Origin: Yamagishiella unicocca
Taxonomy: Eukaryota; Chlorophyta; Chlorophyceae; Chlamydomonadales; Volvocaceae
Reading direction: 5' to 3'
Length of the DNA: 64,000 nucleotides
Assembly (NCBI GenBank): GCA_003116995.1
Contig: BDSL01000044.1
Location: forward strand, 496,001-560,000
Both the position numbers and the translations under genes were made by a program. The notes under the pieces were generated by a model, which was not told the DNA's origin, did no database searches, and worked only from the letters and a program-made list of their open reading frames with translations. This document shows, one piece after another, positions 12,134 to 25,100 of the stretch. Within the stretch, counting starts at the first letter, position 1; each line of letters starts with the position of its first letter.

Positions 12134-15100
12134 ATGAGGCTCTTCGCCAAGCTGGGCGAGGCCAGCAAATACTTGGCACTTACCGGGATATGCGTGCTAG
12201 CTTTCAGCATCCGCCTGTTCTCTGTGGTCAAATACGAGAGCGTTATCCATGAGTTTGATCCGTACTTTAACTACCGCGTCACCCAGTTCCTGACAAAGGA
12301 GGGGTTCTACGAAATGTGGAACTGGTTCGACGATCGGACATGGTACCCTCTTGGACGTTGTGTAGGCGGGACCGTGTATCCGGTGAGTGGTCGTCAGAAC
12401 TCTCGTGTAAGAATTGCCGCCGGCTTTATACGAGATCATCTTGGCATCCCGTTCTCAAGGGTGTCGCCCGCTAATAGTCGTGATATTTTCTTTGAAAATA
12501 AATGATCAGACTGATAGGTTCTTGTTGAATAGGTTGTTCAGCGATAAGCCAATACAGCATTCTTCCGTAATCGAAGACTGGGGCCGTTGGGGCAGCCCCG
12601 AATGCCAGCCCCGAATCGTCCCAACGGGTTGATTATCACGTAGTACTATGAGATGCACTCCCACGGAACGTTGCAAGCGTCGTAACCCTACCTGCTTACC
12701 CCGGGTTTGCCGTCTCGCACCCGGGCGCAAATTTCCATGTGCGACCTCATCCACGTCTCCTCCCTCAGCCGCCCCACTCTCAAGTGCATATGCGGATGCG
12801 GATTCACGCCTCTGCCTCCTAATCCGATCCCAATTGCCCAAGGCATGGGTTCAATCACGTGCACACCGCGCCCTAGCCGACAAAATTGAGCCAACCCAGT
12901 CAACCCGCTTCAACGCACCGCCCCCCATCCGGCGCCTTCTCACACCGCATGACGCTGCCATGGCAAGCCCCACCCCGGCACTCGATCGGTTATTTTCTGC
13001 CCTCCATTTCTTACGTCTTGTACCCCGGTCTTCTCGCGACCTCCCGGCAGGGCCTCATCTTCACTGCGGGCTCCATGTACCGGATCCTCCACTTCCTCAA
13101 CATCCCCATCCACGTGCAAGAGGTGCGTGCGCGCACTGCCGTCTGAAGCGCAGCCCAGGCATGGCGCAATTTCGCGACCAGGGGGGCTCGAACTGGGGAC
13201 GCGGGTGCGAATGTAGAGGCCGGTGACGTAAGCACGGACAGCAGCCAGCTCAGCAGCCAGCTCCCTGGGTGCGTGGTCGACAGCCATGTGGGCTGGTCGT
13301 TGGAGCTTCACTGTTGCGCTGCGGCCCCCAGCCAGGGCCTGGTGTCTGCGCGCTGCTGGTGTTTTGCATTACCAGCATCGGGCGGCCGCAGCAGCCACAG
13401 GAGCTGGAGTACGGTACCTGGAGCAGCAGCAGGTGCAGCTGCAGCTGCGGTTACAGCAGCACTCCACTCGCCAGTTGTGTGGCCTGACGACCGCAGCAGC
13501 AGCAGCAGCGGCTGCGACTCGCAGCTAGTAGCACCGGGTGCGATGTGTGTGTCAGGTTGTTGGTGGTTGTTGGTGGTTGTTGGTGGTCACGTGGCGGATC
13601 AGTCGCGTTGGCGGGCGCGACCCTCCTGTGTGTACGTATACATGTATATTGGGCGGCCCGTCCGCAAACGCGCCAGCACCAGCACACGCGTCAACGCCTT
13701 GGCGCCAGCACCAGCAGCGCCTCTGGCGGTGCTGCTACCGCTTGCACGCCGCAATGTCGATTCTGGATGAGCCCCTGCCTTGCCTTCCACTGCCCTTCCC
13801 CCTTCCCCCCTCCCCCTACCTCCATCCCCTGCACTGCCGGCTCCTGCCCTCAGGTTTGCGTCTTCACGGCGCCGCTCTTCTCGGCGCTGTGTGCGCTGGC
13901 ATGTTACGGCCTGGTATCACAGGTGGGGGCTGGAGCGGGGTTTGAGTGGGGAGAATTTTATCCTTTTGGAAAGGATTTTATTCTTCCATATTGATCCTGC
14001 TAATGGAGTACAAAATATATGTCTTAAGGATTGCAGAAATTGCGGAAAGTGGGTTGGATTGGAGCTGGGGTTGGCGGCGGCGTTAGTTGAATGCGCGCAA
14101 GGGCAAGTTGTGGGATGGAGCGGCACCGTTGCTGGAATTCGAAATGCCAATCGGGAGCCCAAGAGCTGCTGACGCACCGCCATTCACGGTGGGGTTTGTC
14201 ACGTAGCCAGACGTAAAGGCAAGGGGGCATGCCGTACGAGGGAGATCAATACAGCCTCGTCTGCCGGGAGAGATACAAACATGAAATGGGTTTTAAGGTC
14301 TGGAGCCCACTGCAACAATTACAACAACAACAATGGGATTATCTGGGCAGCGTTACGTGTTAGGGGAGTTCCAACACCGCATCCAACCCAACGTGTGCTC
14401 ACAAACACATACCCTAACCCCCCCCCCTCGCCCCCTCACCCCCTCATCGCCCCTCGCCCTCCCCCCGTCTCAGTCGCGCTCTCCGGGCGCCGGCCTGCTA
14501 GCTGCGTTCTTCGTCGCGCTCGTACCGTCGTACATCTCGCGCTCGGTGGCCGGGTCTTTTGACAATGAGGGCGTGGCCATCTTTGCTTTGGTGAACGTCT
14601 TCTACTGGTTTATCAAGGTGAGGGCCGCCAGGGCGGTGTGGAGGGGGCGGGGCGGGGCCCCTGGGTCTGTCTGCACTAGCCGTGGCACGCTCCGCCCCTG
14701 AAGGAGGCACCCGTCTTTTCGCCATCCCTTACGTCCTCGGCCGCTCCCTCCTTGGTTCGTCTGCGAACCCCGCCGCCGCAACCTCCACCCTCTCCACCCT
14801 CTCCACCCTCTCCACCCTCTCCACCCTCTCCACCCTCTCCACCCTCTCCACCCTCTCCACCCTCTCCACCCTCTCCACCCTCTCCACCCCCCCCCTGTCC
14901 GCCCTGCGCCTCCCCCAGACCGTGAACACTGGCAAGGTGACTGACGCGGTCATGTCCATTGTGTCGTACGGCTACATGGTCATGTCTTGGGGCGGCTACT
15001 CCTTCATCATCAACCTGCTGCCGCTCTACTGCCTGGCCTGCATCTTCTTCGGCCGCCTAAACGGTGGGGCGGGGCGCAGAAACGTGTTCCCTTGCCACGC

Positions 15101-18100
15101 GCAAAAACCTAAAAAGCGAAACGCGTATTTGCCTCGTGAGCCTTGTTGAAAATGTGTCCCCTCCATCGCCCTCGCCCCCTCATCCCCGTTTTTCTGTGTG
15201 TGTTGTTTTACTTGCCACAAGCACCCACATCACCCCGCAAACCCGCCCCCTCCGCACGTCCGTCACCTCAAAACGTCTGTCCTAACCGGCTTTTTTCTCG
15301 CATCCACGGGCCTTCCTCGAACCCCCCTCCGCACGTCGCCTAACCGGGTTTGGTTTTGAAATCCCCCCCCAACTATCCTGTCCCCTTGCGTAAAACGGTT
15401 CTTATACACCTCCCCCCCCAGGCCGCCTCTACGTCGCCTTTGCGCCGCTGGTGGCCATCGGCACCGCCATCTCCTGCTCCATCCCCGTCGTGGGCTTCAA
15501 CGCCGTGCTCATGTCCGAGCACTTCGGCGCCTTCTTCGCCTTCATCGTACTGCACGTGGCGCTGCTGGTGCAGTACGTGCGGCGCATGCTGAGCCCCAAG
15601 CACTTCCTGGTCCTCGCCACGGCGGTGGTGGTGGGCGCGCTGGCGGTGGGCACGCTGGTGGCGTCGGTGGTGGTGGCCTATGTGGCAAAGAGCCCCACGT
15701 TGGGCTGGACGGGTGGGTGCTGGCGGACTGGGTGGGCGGGTGCTGGCTGGCTCGGGTGCTGCTGCAAGCGAGGGTGTTGCGAGGGTGGTCAGGCGGATGC
15801 GGGGAGGGTGGATCTGGGTGGGTGGCTAAGAGCTGCCCCCATCTTCCTAGCACTGCTATCACGCCCTCCCGCCCTAACCGGTTCTTTCCTGTAACCCCCC
15901 GCTCCCAACCCCTCCTGCCCGCAGGCCGCTCCATGACTCTGCTCGACCCCACCTACGCCTCCCGCTTCGTGCCCATCATTGCCTCGGTTTCGGAGCACCA
16001 GCCGCCGCAGTGGAGCTCGTACATCATGGACTTGCACGTGCTGATCGCTCTGGCGCCGGCTGGTGCGCTCGGGATGGATCCTGTCGTACGGAGGGCCTTT
16101 GTGGATCCTGCTGCACGCCGCCTCGGATCATCTCGCGGGCATGTCGGCTCAGAGGTCAATGCCGATGACGGTTTGGTAATCAACCCCCTGCACCTCTGCT
16201 TCTCCTGCACTCCCACCCACCCCTCGCTTCTCCTGCACTCCCATCCCCCGCTTCTCCCACCCCCCCGCTTCCTCTAAACCTTAACCTTATAACCTTCAAC
16301 GGCCCCCGCCGCCGTTTCATACCCCCTGCGTGCCTATGTCGTGTAACCGGGTTTCCCCCCCTCCCCCCCCTCCCCCCCTCCCCCCCTCCCCGCCTCCCCC
16401 CCCGCAGGCATCCTCGCCTGCCTGAACCGCCTCACGGACGCCTCCCTATTCCTCGTCATGTACGGCCTCACGGCAGTGTACTTCTCGGGTGTCATGGTGG
16501 GTAGGGCCCGCGAGGGGGGGGGCCGCCAGCAGCAGCAGCAGTGGATTGTGCGGGTCGGGCAGCAGCCAAAAGGAACAGGGGCCTAACACCGCGGTTGAGG
16601 ACGCCACCCGCACCCAGGGCTCCGGTTGTGGGACTCGCGCAGGCTGTGGGACTCGCGCAGGCCGTGCCTTCCTCGCAGCCCGGGGCAGCAGCCGCCTTCG
16701 CCGACCCGCCCTCCTCCCCTGCCGCCCCCCCCCCTCCCGCCCCAGATCCGGCTGATGCTGGTCCTGGCCCCCGCCGTGTGCTGCCTGGGGGCTGTGGCGC
16801 TGTCGGACCTGCTGTACGTGGTGTGCGGCTCGATGAGGTGGGTGGCTGGGTCGATGGGTGGGTGGGTGGGTGGGTCGATGAGGTGGCTCAATGAAGTGGG
16901 TGGATCGGTGCACGCGGTCGTCGTCCCCCGCACGCCACAGCAGCATGTCGCACCACTCTCACCGCCTCTGTCGCCGCCACCGCCCCCCCCCCCTGGCGCC
17001 GCGCACCCTCCAGGTCCAAGGCTCCTCCCGCCCCCGCTGCCTCCGCCGCTGAGGCCCCCCCCGAGGGCAGCGGAGCCGCGGCTGCCGGCAGTGGCAGTCC
17101 CGCGTCCAAGGACCTAGCGGCGGAGGAGCCCACACCCACGAAGAAGAGGCGAGTGGGGGAGGGATGGGGGGGCGGGAGATCCGTTGGTGCTGCCGTCCCG
17201 TCCCCTCCCGTCCCCTCCCGCCGGTCCGCGGTGGTGCCCTCATACTTACACCAGATGCCGCCCGGGGGGCCGCACACACACGCACACACACACACGCATA
17301 CACGCACACACACACACACGGCTCAGCTCAGCATATTTAACACACACACACACGGCTCAGCTCAGCATACTTAAAACACGCATGCACACATCCCTGTCCG
17401 CCTCCCCTTCCCACACACTCTTCCCCCCGCCGCCCCGCCCCGCCCCGCCCCGCCCCGCCCCGCCCCGCCCCCAGGTCCAAGCCCAAGTCGGCTTCCAAGT
17501 CCGGTTCCGGCCCCAAGCTGTACGCGCTGCCGCTCATGGTGTGCTGCGTGCTGCTGACGATGGTGCTGAGCATGCTGGGGCTGTACGTGGTGCACTGCAT
17601 ACACGCATCAGCCGACATGTACTCATCGCCCTCCATCGTGCTGCAGTCGCCCAAGCAGTGAGTCCGGGCAGGCCAGGGTCGGGCCGGGCCGGGTAGGGCC
17701 GGGGCGGGTGGGGTAGGGCCGTGTTGGGTAGGGTGGGGTGAGGTGGGGAGGTAGTGTCGGGCCGGGTCAGGACCCGATAGGGTAGGGTAAGGTCGGATAT
17801 GATATGATAGGGTAGGGTAGGGTGGGGCCGGGCATTACTATTCGGGGAGCGGCAGGGCTCAAGGCCGTGGCCGTAAGCGGGGAGGAGGGGCGCGAGGGGG
17901 GGTCTCGTGGGGCGGTCCCAACTCCCAACTCCCAACTCCTGAACACCGCGACACCGCGATACCGCCTCTCAAAACTCCGGTACCCTCCTCCGGTACCCCC
18001 CCTCCGCCCCCCCCTCCTGCCTCAGGGACGGCGGCTACTACGTGTTCGACGACTTCCGCGAAGCGTACGCCTGGCTGAGGCACAACACACACCCGGAGGC

Positions 18101-20016
18101 CAAGGTGAGGGGTCCCCCCTACCACTTACCGGGTTACCGGTTCTTTTACGTAACCCCCTAACCGGGTCCTCTCTAAACTCTCCAATCCCCAATCGCGCTT
18201 CTCGCCGGGCCGTCTGACCCAACCACCCCCAACCGGCCCCCCGACCCCCGGCCCCCCGACCCCCGACCCCCGACCCGCAGGTCGCCTCCTGGTGGGACTA
18301 CGGCTACCAGACAACCGCCATGGCCAACCGCACCGTCATCGTGGACAACAACACCTGGAACACCTCCCACATCGCGACGGTTGGGCGGGCCATGTCCAGC
18401 AGCGAGGCAAAGGTAGGGGACCGGGGGGGGTTTTGTATGAAAACCGTATTACCGGGGGGGGGTGAACGGAGAGGGTGAGACTTGCGGTGCACCGCTAAGC
18501 GTGAAGCGTTGTATTGCATTTGTAATGGATCCTTACATAAAAGGTTGCTGACAGCTACCTGCTCCCGAAACGTGGGGAGTGGGTTGTTATGAGGGACGTG
18601 GGCGGGTTTGGAGGATGGAGTGCTGGGTGCCTGCAGCCTGCCCCTCGTGCCAGAGAAGGAAGCCTAACACTCGGGCGCCTCCCCCCCCGCTGCGCATAAA
18701 AAACCCTGCATCCCCTCCCCTCCCCCTCCCCCTCCCCCCCCCCAAACCCTCCCCCTCTCCCCCCAGGCCTGGTCCATCTACCGCTCCCTGGACGTGGACT
18801 ACGTGTTCGTGGTGTTCGGGGGCCTGGTGGGCTACCCCTCTGACGACATCAACAAATTCCTGTGGATGGTCCGCATCGGAGGAGGCGTGTACCCGGGTGG
18901 GTGGCTTGGGGGGGGAAGGGAGGGAGGGGAGAGGGCGGGGTGGGTGAGGCAGGCAGCGACGATGGGGGGGAGAGGGCGGGGTGGGTGAGGCAGGCAGCGA
19001 CGACGGGCAGGGGGACGTGATGTGACATGACGTAATGCGGCGGTGACGTGGCGTGACATGGCGTGGCACACGCCTTCCGGCTCTTACTCCGGCTCTTACT
19101 CCTCCGCCTCCTTGCCGCTCCCCCTCGGCGGCTGCTTCCACCCCCCCCGTCCCAATGCTCCAGCATGCGCCCACATCCTCGCTGTCCGCCGACCATGCGC
19201 CCACTATCCTGTCTTTTTCGTGTCAACGGTTTCCACGCCACCCCTCCCTCCTCCAGAGATCAAGGAAAGCGACTACCTGACACCGGACGGCGACTACCGG
19301 GTGGACGCACAAGGCGCCAAGACCATGCTCAACTCCCTCATGTACAAGCTGTCGTACTACGGGTGAGTCATCAAGGAGGAGGACGAGCGCGAGATCGAGT
19401 TGCCGTGGCCGCTCAGCGCGGCGCGAGCAGCCCTTGCTTGTGGCCACATATGGATCGGTTTGTGTGGGCTGCCACGTCAGCGTGCACGTGTCGGTACAGC
19501 TCTATATCCCTCGTCCCATACCTTCTGTCCACGGTGTCGTCTCGCTTCCTGGTGATTGCGATGAATTGCTAAAAATAAATACAAGAAAATCCTTTATTAT
19601 TTTCGCGCGATGAACTTCACGAAACCATGAAATCCCATCCGTTGAACCACCAAAGCCCGTCTGCCAGCACCCACTCCTCTCGGCATCCATATCCCCGCGA
19701 GCCCCCCATTCCGCCTCTCGCTCCCGCCGCCGGCCCCGGCCCCGCACACTGGTACCAACCTTGCGGCCCTCGGTTCGCCCCAACCGCTGCGCCGTACAGC
19801 TTCGCCGAGGAGTCGCAGGTGTCCACCGGCCAGCGCGGCGTGGACCGAGTCCGCGGCTACCAGATCGGCAAGCTGGGTGTCAAACTGACCTACTTTGAGG
19901 AGGTGTTCACCAGCCAGCACTGGATGATGCGGATCTATCGGGTGCGGGACCAGCCGCTGAGGGACCCCACGCCGCGAGCCAGCAAGAAGGGGAAAGTCGC
20001 CAAGAGCCGCTCGTAA
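12134..20016 (+). CDS. STT3: Oligosaccharyltransferase catalytic subunit STT3
   Basis: STT3 transfers the lipid-linked oligosaccharide to Asn in N-x-S/T sequons in the ER lumen. Sixteen exons join in frame to 756 residues, the normal length: 12134-12382, 13051-13122, 13854-13922, 14474-14617, 14919-15063, 15422-15712, 15925-16062, 16408-16496, 16746-16837, 17014-17148, 17475-17657, 18026-18104, 18281-18412, 18767-18896, 19257-19362, 19800-20016. Seen motifs: first luminal acidic site [10 protein letters not shown], the DxE site [18 protein letters not shown] in the re-entrant loop, sequon-binding SWWDYGYQ, and the DxxK region [16 protein letters not shown]. The N-terminal half is hydrophobic multipass; the C-terminal third is luminal and the tail ([11 protein letters not shown]) is basic. 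Exon 10 encodes a hydrophilic Ala/Pro/Lys-rich loop. Intron 10 needs a GC donor (AG|GCGAGT) to keep frame. Intron 4 holds a 9-bp tandem repeat; introns 1, 5 and 14 carry dispersed repeats ending at the acceptor. Confidence 0.97.
12991..13050 (+). repeat. Intronic repeat, CTGCCCTCC family, ends at acceptor
   Basis: The 3' end of STT3 intron 1. It contains TTCTGCCCTCCATTTCTTAC and CCCCGGTCTTCTCGCGACC, and its last base is the intron's last base. Related copies are at 28861-28910, 35990-36026 (minus) and 49779-49826. Confidence 0.75.
14783..14890. repeat. 9-bp tandem repeat in STT3 intron 4
   Basis: About twelve near-perfect units of CTCTCCACC. The tract lies just before the acceptor of intron 4 and supplies much of its pyrimidine content. 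The 9-bp period keeps a misleading frame open through the intron. Confidence 0.95.
15266..15326 (+). repeat. Intronic repeat, CATCCACGG family
   Basis: Copy in STT3 intron 5, sense orientation: CACCTCAAAACGTCTGTCCT, then TTTTTTCTCGCATCCACGGG and CCTTCCTCGAACCC. Other copies: 47471-47543, 48319-48391, 50951-51024. Confidence 0.8.
15369..15421 (+). repeat. Intronic repeat, AACGGTTCTT family, ends at acceptor
   Basis: The last 53 bp of STT3 intron 5: CAACTATCCTGTCCCCTTGC, then GTAAAACGGTTCTTATACAC and a C tract ending in the acceptor AG. Sense orientation. Confidence 0.8.
17264..17375. repeat. CA-rich microsatellite and short duplication in STT3 intron 10
   Basis: Imperfect CA repeats are followed by two copies of a 30-bp segment containing CACACGGCTCAGCTCAGCAT. 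A run of GCCCC pentamers (about 17425-17471) continues to the acceptor of intron 10. Confidence 0.8.
19193..19256 (+). repeat. Intronic repeat, AACGGTTCTT family, ends at acceptor
   Basis: The last 64 bp of STT3 intron 14. It contains CCATGCGCCCACTATCCTGT and GTGTCAACGGTTTCC and ends in the acceptor AG. Sense orientation, more diverged than the copy in intron 5. Confidence 0.65.
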
Positions 20017-22102
20017 CGCCGTACCTCTTGATGCCGTACGGTCAGTGCCGTTACCACCATTTAATGCCGTACGGTGACTATTGGCTGACGCTGGGCACTT
20101 GACGGCGGCGCGGGAACTGAGGCTTGGCGCGTGCGCGATTGGAGGGAGGTGGGAGGTGGGGGAAAGCAGATGGCCCTGGTCCCCGAGGGGAGCGTGAGGG
20201 GTGTGAAACCCTCCTCTCCCCGCCCCCCACATACACACATGAGGGGGCGGTGGGATTGCCGCGGCCAGCGCGCCGGCTCGTGATTCTAGTGGCGTGAAGC
20301 TAGCGGCGTACTGTACGACGGCGGTGAAACACAAGGCCCACGAGCGCTGTCCCGTCGGTGATGCTGCGATGGAGGCCTGGGTGGGGTACGCTGAGCTGGT
20401 GCCGTACTGCCCCATTGGGGGGGGGGGGGGCAGGCGAAAAAGCAGCCGGATAGAAGCTGCGGGGAGGGGGCGACGCACCGTGCGTGCGTGTGTGTGTGTA
20501 TGTGGCGCCGTGGACTCTGCATGTGTACGGCACACTTTCGCGTGCCGCGCCCTTCCTGGAGTGCTGGTGGTAGCCCCTGGTCCTCCCAGCCCCAGGGGGA
20601 GGGGGGTGGTACAGAAGAGAAGCGGTTATTCGACATGGGAGGCGGGGGCCTCCTCGTGGCTCGTTGCGGGGGGTGTCAGCACGGACTCGGAGACCAGGGT
20701 CGCGACCCTGCCCCTCACCTCATCACGCGAGGTGCAAACCGCCGTTGCGAGAGCGAAGGAAGGGTCGGAGCGCAGAGCACGTTTGGGTTGCGGGCGCGTA
20801 AGTGCCGTACTGGAGGTACGGCACTGGAGATGAGAGCTAGGCAGGAGTGGGGTCAGGCCTATGCAGGAGCTTCCAAACACCGACCCAGCCGTTCGACACC
20901 CCGCACCACTTCCGGGCCTGATACTTCTGATGCCACCACTCATATAATGTCCATACCCAAGCGACGGACCGCTGCTTAGCTGTGGGTGGTATGACGCCCT
21001 CCCTGCAGCCGGCTCGTCCCCCCCGCCCCTCACATCCCGGATGACTTCATCAAATACACACTTCCCGCTGCTCATACTCGGGGCGCCATGCAGCGCAGTC
21101 TCCGTCTGTCGCCTCGGTCCCCTATCACACGGACTAGGCGGCCTTCTGTGTGGCTGCAGTCAGACAGGGTTGCTTGCCTCAGGTGTTTAGGGTTTTAGGG
21201 TTTGGTGGGCCGCAGCTTTGGGCCACACACGTGACCGCAGCTTTGGTGGGCCGCAGCTTTGGGTCACACACGGGACCGCGCGGCGGACAGGGCCGCACTG
21301 TGCGTTGGCGAGATCAGCACAATCCAACAGTCGGCAATCGATCACCAGTGTCCCTGTCGGGCCAGGAGCGGCGACCTAGTCTTCCAGAGTAGCGGAAACG
21401 TTCATGAGCCCAGTTCCAGGAGCTTGGGAGTCGGATCTCAAGTTCCAGCCTTTGAAATTCAAAGGTCGGAAATTCAAAGTTTGAATCTTCGATGCGGCGT
21501 CGGTGTGCGCACCTAGGCCTCGGCTCGTTGGCCCTCCCAACCCTCCCAGGAGTGCCAACGTCCGACCTACTTGTGGTCAAGTGCTCCTCACCACCCAAAC
21601 TCACCCCATAATATTGGCATTGCTTCTTCAGGGAGTACGATTAGTGCCACCCCTGCAACTTCGACAATGGAGCACGACGAGCTGTCTCACGAGCGCCGAC
21701 CTACTGACCCATGGGTGACGTGACCCACGGGTCCGCCTCACGCTGGCCTAAACCGGCGGCAACCAGGGCTCTGAAATGCCTCGCCCCGATTCTGCAAGAC
21801 CCACCAACACGCACAGATAACTTTTGTACACTGCCGCGCATGATGTCGGTGCGAATTAAATATCGCCACAACCCTCTTCACCATTTCCCCGCCATGCGCA
21901 TAATCGCGCCCAATCGCGCCTTTATTCACAGTTCAAAATTGCGCCTAATTAATATTAGCTCCGCGATCCCGTAGAGCCACTGCCGCAAGCTCTCCAATCC
22001 CAATAGAAAAAGTTCAAAAAACGCTCCGTCCTAAAATACGCTTTGCGCGAGTTCCTTACGGCCAACTAAAGCTACCGGTACTGTGCCACATTTCATCCTA
22101 AA
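20017..22102. other. Convergent spacer between STT3 and GPDH genes
   Basis: Both flanking genes end here. No exon is supported. Notable contents are a G homopolymer near 20416, a direct repeat at 21200-21270 (units with TGGGCCGCAGCTTTGGG), and a short TTTTAGGG-like motif near 21185-21203. The part 21840-22080 is AT-rich relative to the window. No clear TGTAA for either gene was identified. Confidence 0.5.
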
Positions 22103-25100
22103 TCACGTCGACTTGCCCCGCCACCGCGAAAGCACCGCCATAAACCCAACCGCAACCGCCGCCCCCGCGGCAGCCGCCACCATCAGGCGCCTCGCATCCT
22201 CCCTCCCCGCCCCCGCCCCCACGCCGTCCCCCCAGCTGCTACCCCTCGCCCCGGCCGCGGCCTGCTCCCCCCACGCCGCGCTACCCGGCGGTTTCGGGGC
22301 GGGTACGGCGACCGGCTCTTCGAGCGCGGAGGCCCCACACGCTATCGGCAGCGCGCCCGCCATCGCGTCCTTTTCTTCGCTGATGATGTTGTTGCTGCTG
22401 ATGGCCCCCTTAATGATATCCGACGCCACCTCGGGCTTCAGAGCTCTGCTCATCACTTCGGTCACAACCTCCTGCGCGTCGGCGCCCTCTGCGGTGACGT
22501 GGGGGGCCGGGACGAGGCCGGGGGGTTTCGGAGCAGGCGCGGTTTCCAGGTTTCAGGACCTTCTCACCGTGAACGTTTCCTAAACGGAACTACTTGTCAG
22601 TGCCGACCCACGGGTCTCCTCTCGTACCCCCCATTTACTTTTACAGTGCCGACCCACGGGTCCCCTCCCATACCCCTCCTCACCGTGTATTACCCGGTGG
22701 ATGCCCTCCATGATGGGGCACTCCACCCCCAGCTTTCGAGCCAGGTTGTGTATGGCCACCGCGGTGGGGACGCCCTCGGCCACGGCGCCGCCCATGGAGG
22801 CCTGAAGGGCAGGGTAGCGTACGGCGTGACGCGAGTGAGCGAGTGGTACGACAGCCGCGCCGGCCTGGAAGGATACGACGACGATGGGCAGGTTGGGAGC
22901 ATGCGGGGCAGTCTGGCACACCGTACAACACCGTTGTCGGACCGCCCGCCCACCGTTGCCGGCGAAGAGCCAACTCCTTCACGCGTACTGCGATGCGGTC
23001 CGCGATATCTGGCCGCCCAACGCACGCTTCCAAGCCCCCCTGGAGCGGTCTTCCGCCCCTAACTCCATCCCTGGAGCCCCGTGTGGCCCACCTGGATGTC
23101 CGCCAGCCGCTCGCCCCGCCCCAGGCGCAGCCCCACAGTGCGGTTGCGACTGAGGTCACCTGCGCGGAGTGGGGGCCGGGGTGGGTTACAATATGCGCGG
23201 GGTTTCGAGGAAGACCCGTGAATGCGAGGGGCGGGGTGGGGGAGTCTTGAGAGGAAACCCGTGAAGGCCGGTAGGCAGGGGGTGAGCTCGGCAAGCGTAC
23301 CGTTTGGCCGGGCGGTGACGGGGGTAACGGGCAAGCGTACCGTTGGGCCGAGCAGTGACGGGTGTAACGGGCAAGCATAACGTTGGGCCGGGCGGTGACG
23401 GGGGTAACGGGGGCAGAATGACGAGCATGCTGTATCATGTGGATGGCCTGACGCATCAGGATATGAAGAGTGAATTCCAGCTGCCGGCTTCCGGCGAGCT
23501 AGCATGCCGCGCCCCGCCCTCTCACCCCCACTGTCCCGCGGGCGCCCAATCAGGCAACCAGCTCTGCAGCCAACCAGCTCGCCACCCACCACCCACGAGC
23601 GCGCGTGGGTGGGTGGGTGGGTTCGCTGGCGAGCTGATTGCCTGATTGGGATCTCGTGCCGTGCACATGTGTTAGTTACCGGTTGGTTTGCCTTTTGCCC
23701 TATATGTGACCAAAACACATTTATACTCCCCCCGGGCCCCCACCCACCGGTACACGTCAGCACGAGATCGCCCATCCCCGCCAGCCCCGACATGGTCAGC
23801 GGGTTGGCACCTCGAGCCACAGCCAGCTTGGTGATCTCGTACAGCCCTGAGGGGTGGCGTGGAGACGCGTGTTGTTCGTACTAGGCGAAGCATCTAATCG
23901 TAGATTAGGATACGACGAGCGCGGGTCGTGTCTGTTGGGTGTGCATGCTGGAGGGGTGGGGGTGGACGGCTCCAGGGAAGGGCGTGACGTCACGAAGCGG
24001 CGCGGGGGGGGACGAGAGTGGTACGACAGCAAGGAAAACAACGCCGGTGGGGTATCTTCCTGGAGAGCGAGCGACGTGAAAACCCAAATCCAAATCCAAA
24101 TCCAAACCCAAATCCAAACCCACGCGAGCCCCCTCCGCTCCCCCGGGCCCCGCCCTACCACGCGTGATGAGCGCCGCCCGGCCGTTATTCCCGAAGCCCA
24201 ATCCGTCGGAGATGCCGCATGCGATGGCCAGCACGTTCTTGAGTGCGCCGCCCAGCTCCACACCCACCACGTCGGTGCTGCGGTAGCAGCGGAAGCGGGA
24301 GTTGGACAGCAGCGTCTGCACCCGGGCGGCCAGCTGGTCGTCCTGGAGGGTGTAGGGTTTAGGGTTTAGAGGGTGAGGGGTTTAGGGATTTAGGGTTTGG
24401 GATAGATTTAGGCGTCAGGGGTAGGGCTCTGGCGGTGGGGTAGCGGTGCCGGCGCGGCCGATCCTGAGTAATGTACGGCCCGTACTGCGTGCCGTACCTT
24501 TGCGGCCACCGTCACCGCCGTGGGGTGTCCCTTGGCGACCTCCGCCGCGAATGACGGTCCCGACAGGTAGGCCAGCCTGCCCCTAAAGTGCTCCGGAACC
24601 AGCCGCTCCAGCAGCTCCTCCACCGTCTCCAGGGTGTCCAGGCTGATGCCCTTGGAGCAGCTCACCAGCACCTGGTCGGGCCGCAGCAGCTGGGCGGCCT
24701 CGCCTGAGGAGGGAGGCGGGGGCGAGAGAGAAGGGAAGAGGGGGGTGGCATAAAGACCCGTTTACACGCGGGGGGGTATGTGTGCAGGGAGGGGGAGGAG
24801 GTGCAGGGAGGGGGAGGAGGTGCAGGGAGGGGGAGGAGGTGCAGGGAGGGCAGGATGCAAGGAGGGAGCGGGCACCGGCAATCCAGACGAGGGTGAGCAG
24901 GTAGGAGGGATGTCCGCAAATGCCCGCCCGCCCGCCGCAGACCCGGCCACCCAAACCCGTATGCTTTCACTACCACCACCACCACGACCACCAGCACCGC
25001 CCATGCCTCAAGTAGCTTCCTTGCACATCCCCCTTCCAGTCTCCCCCTCCCCTCCCCCCTCCCCTTCACACCCCCCCCTCCCCTTCCTCTCATATCCACC

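Noticed and set aside
13150..13250. Possible tRNA on the minus strand with CAGTTCGAGCCCC
   Set aside because: The TTCGA-like core is present, but the flanking bases cannot form a T-arm stem and no acceptor stem pairs.
14682..15149. Reading through the CTCTCCACC repeat as coding sequence of STT3
   Set aside because: The 9-bp repeat holds the frame open, but conserved STT3 sequence is continuous only if the tract is removed as intron 4.
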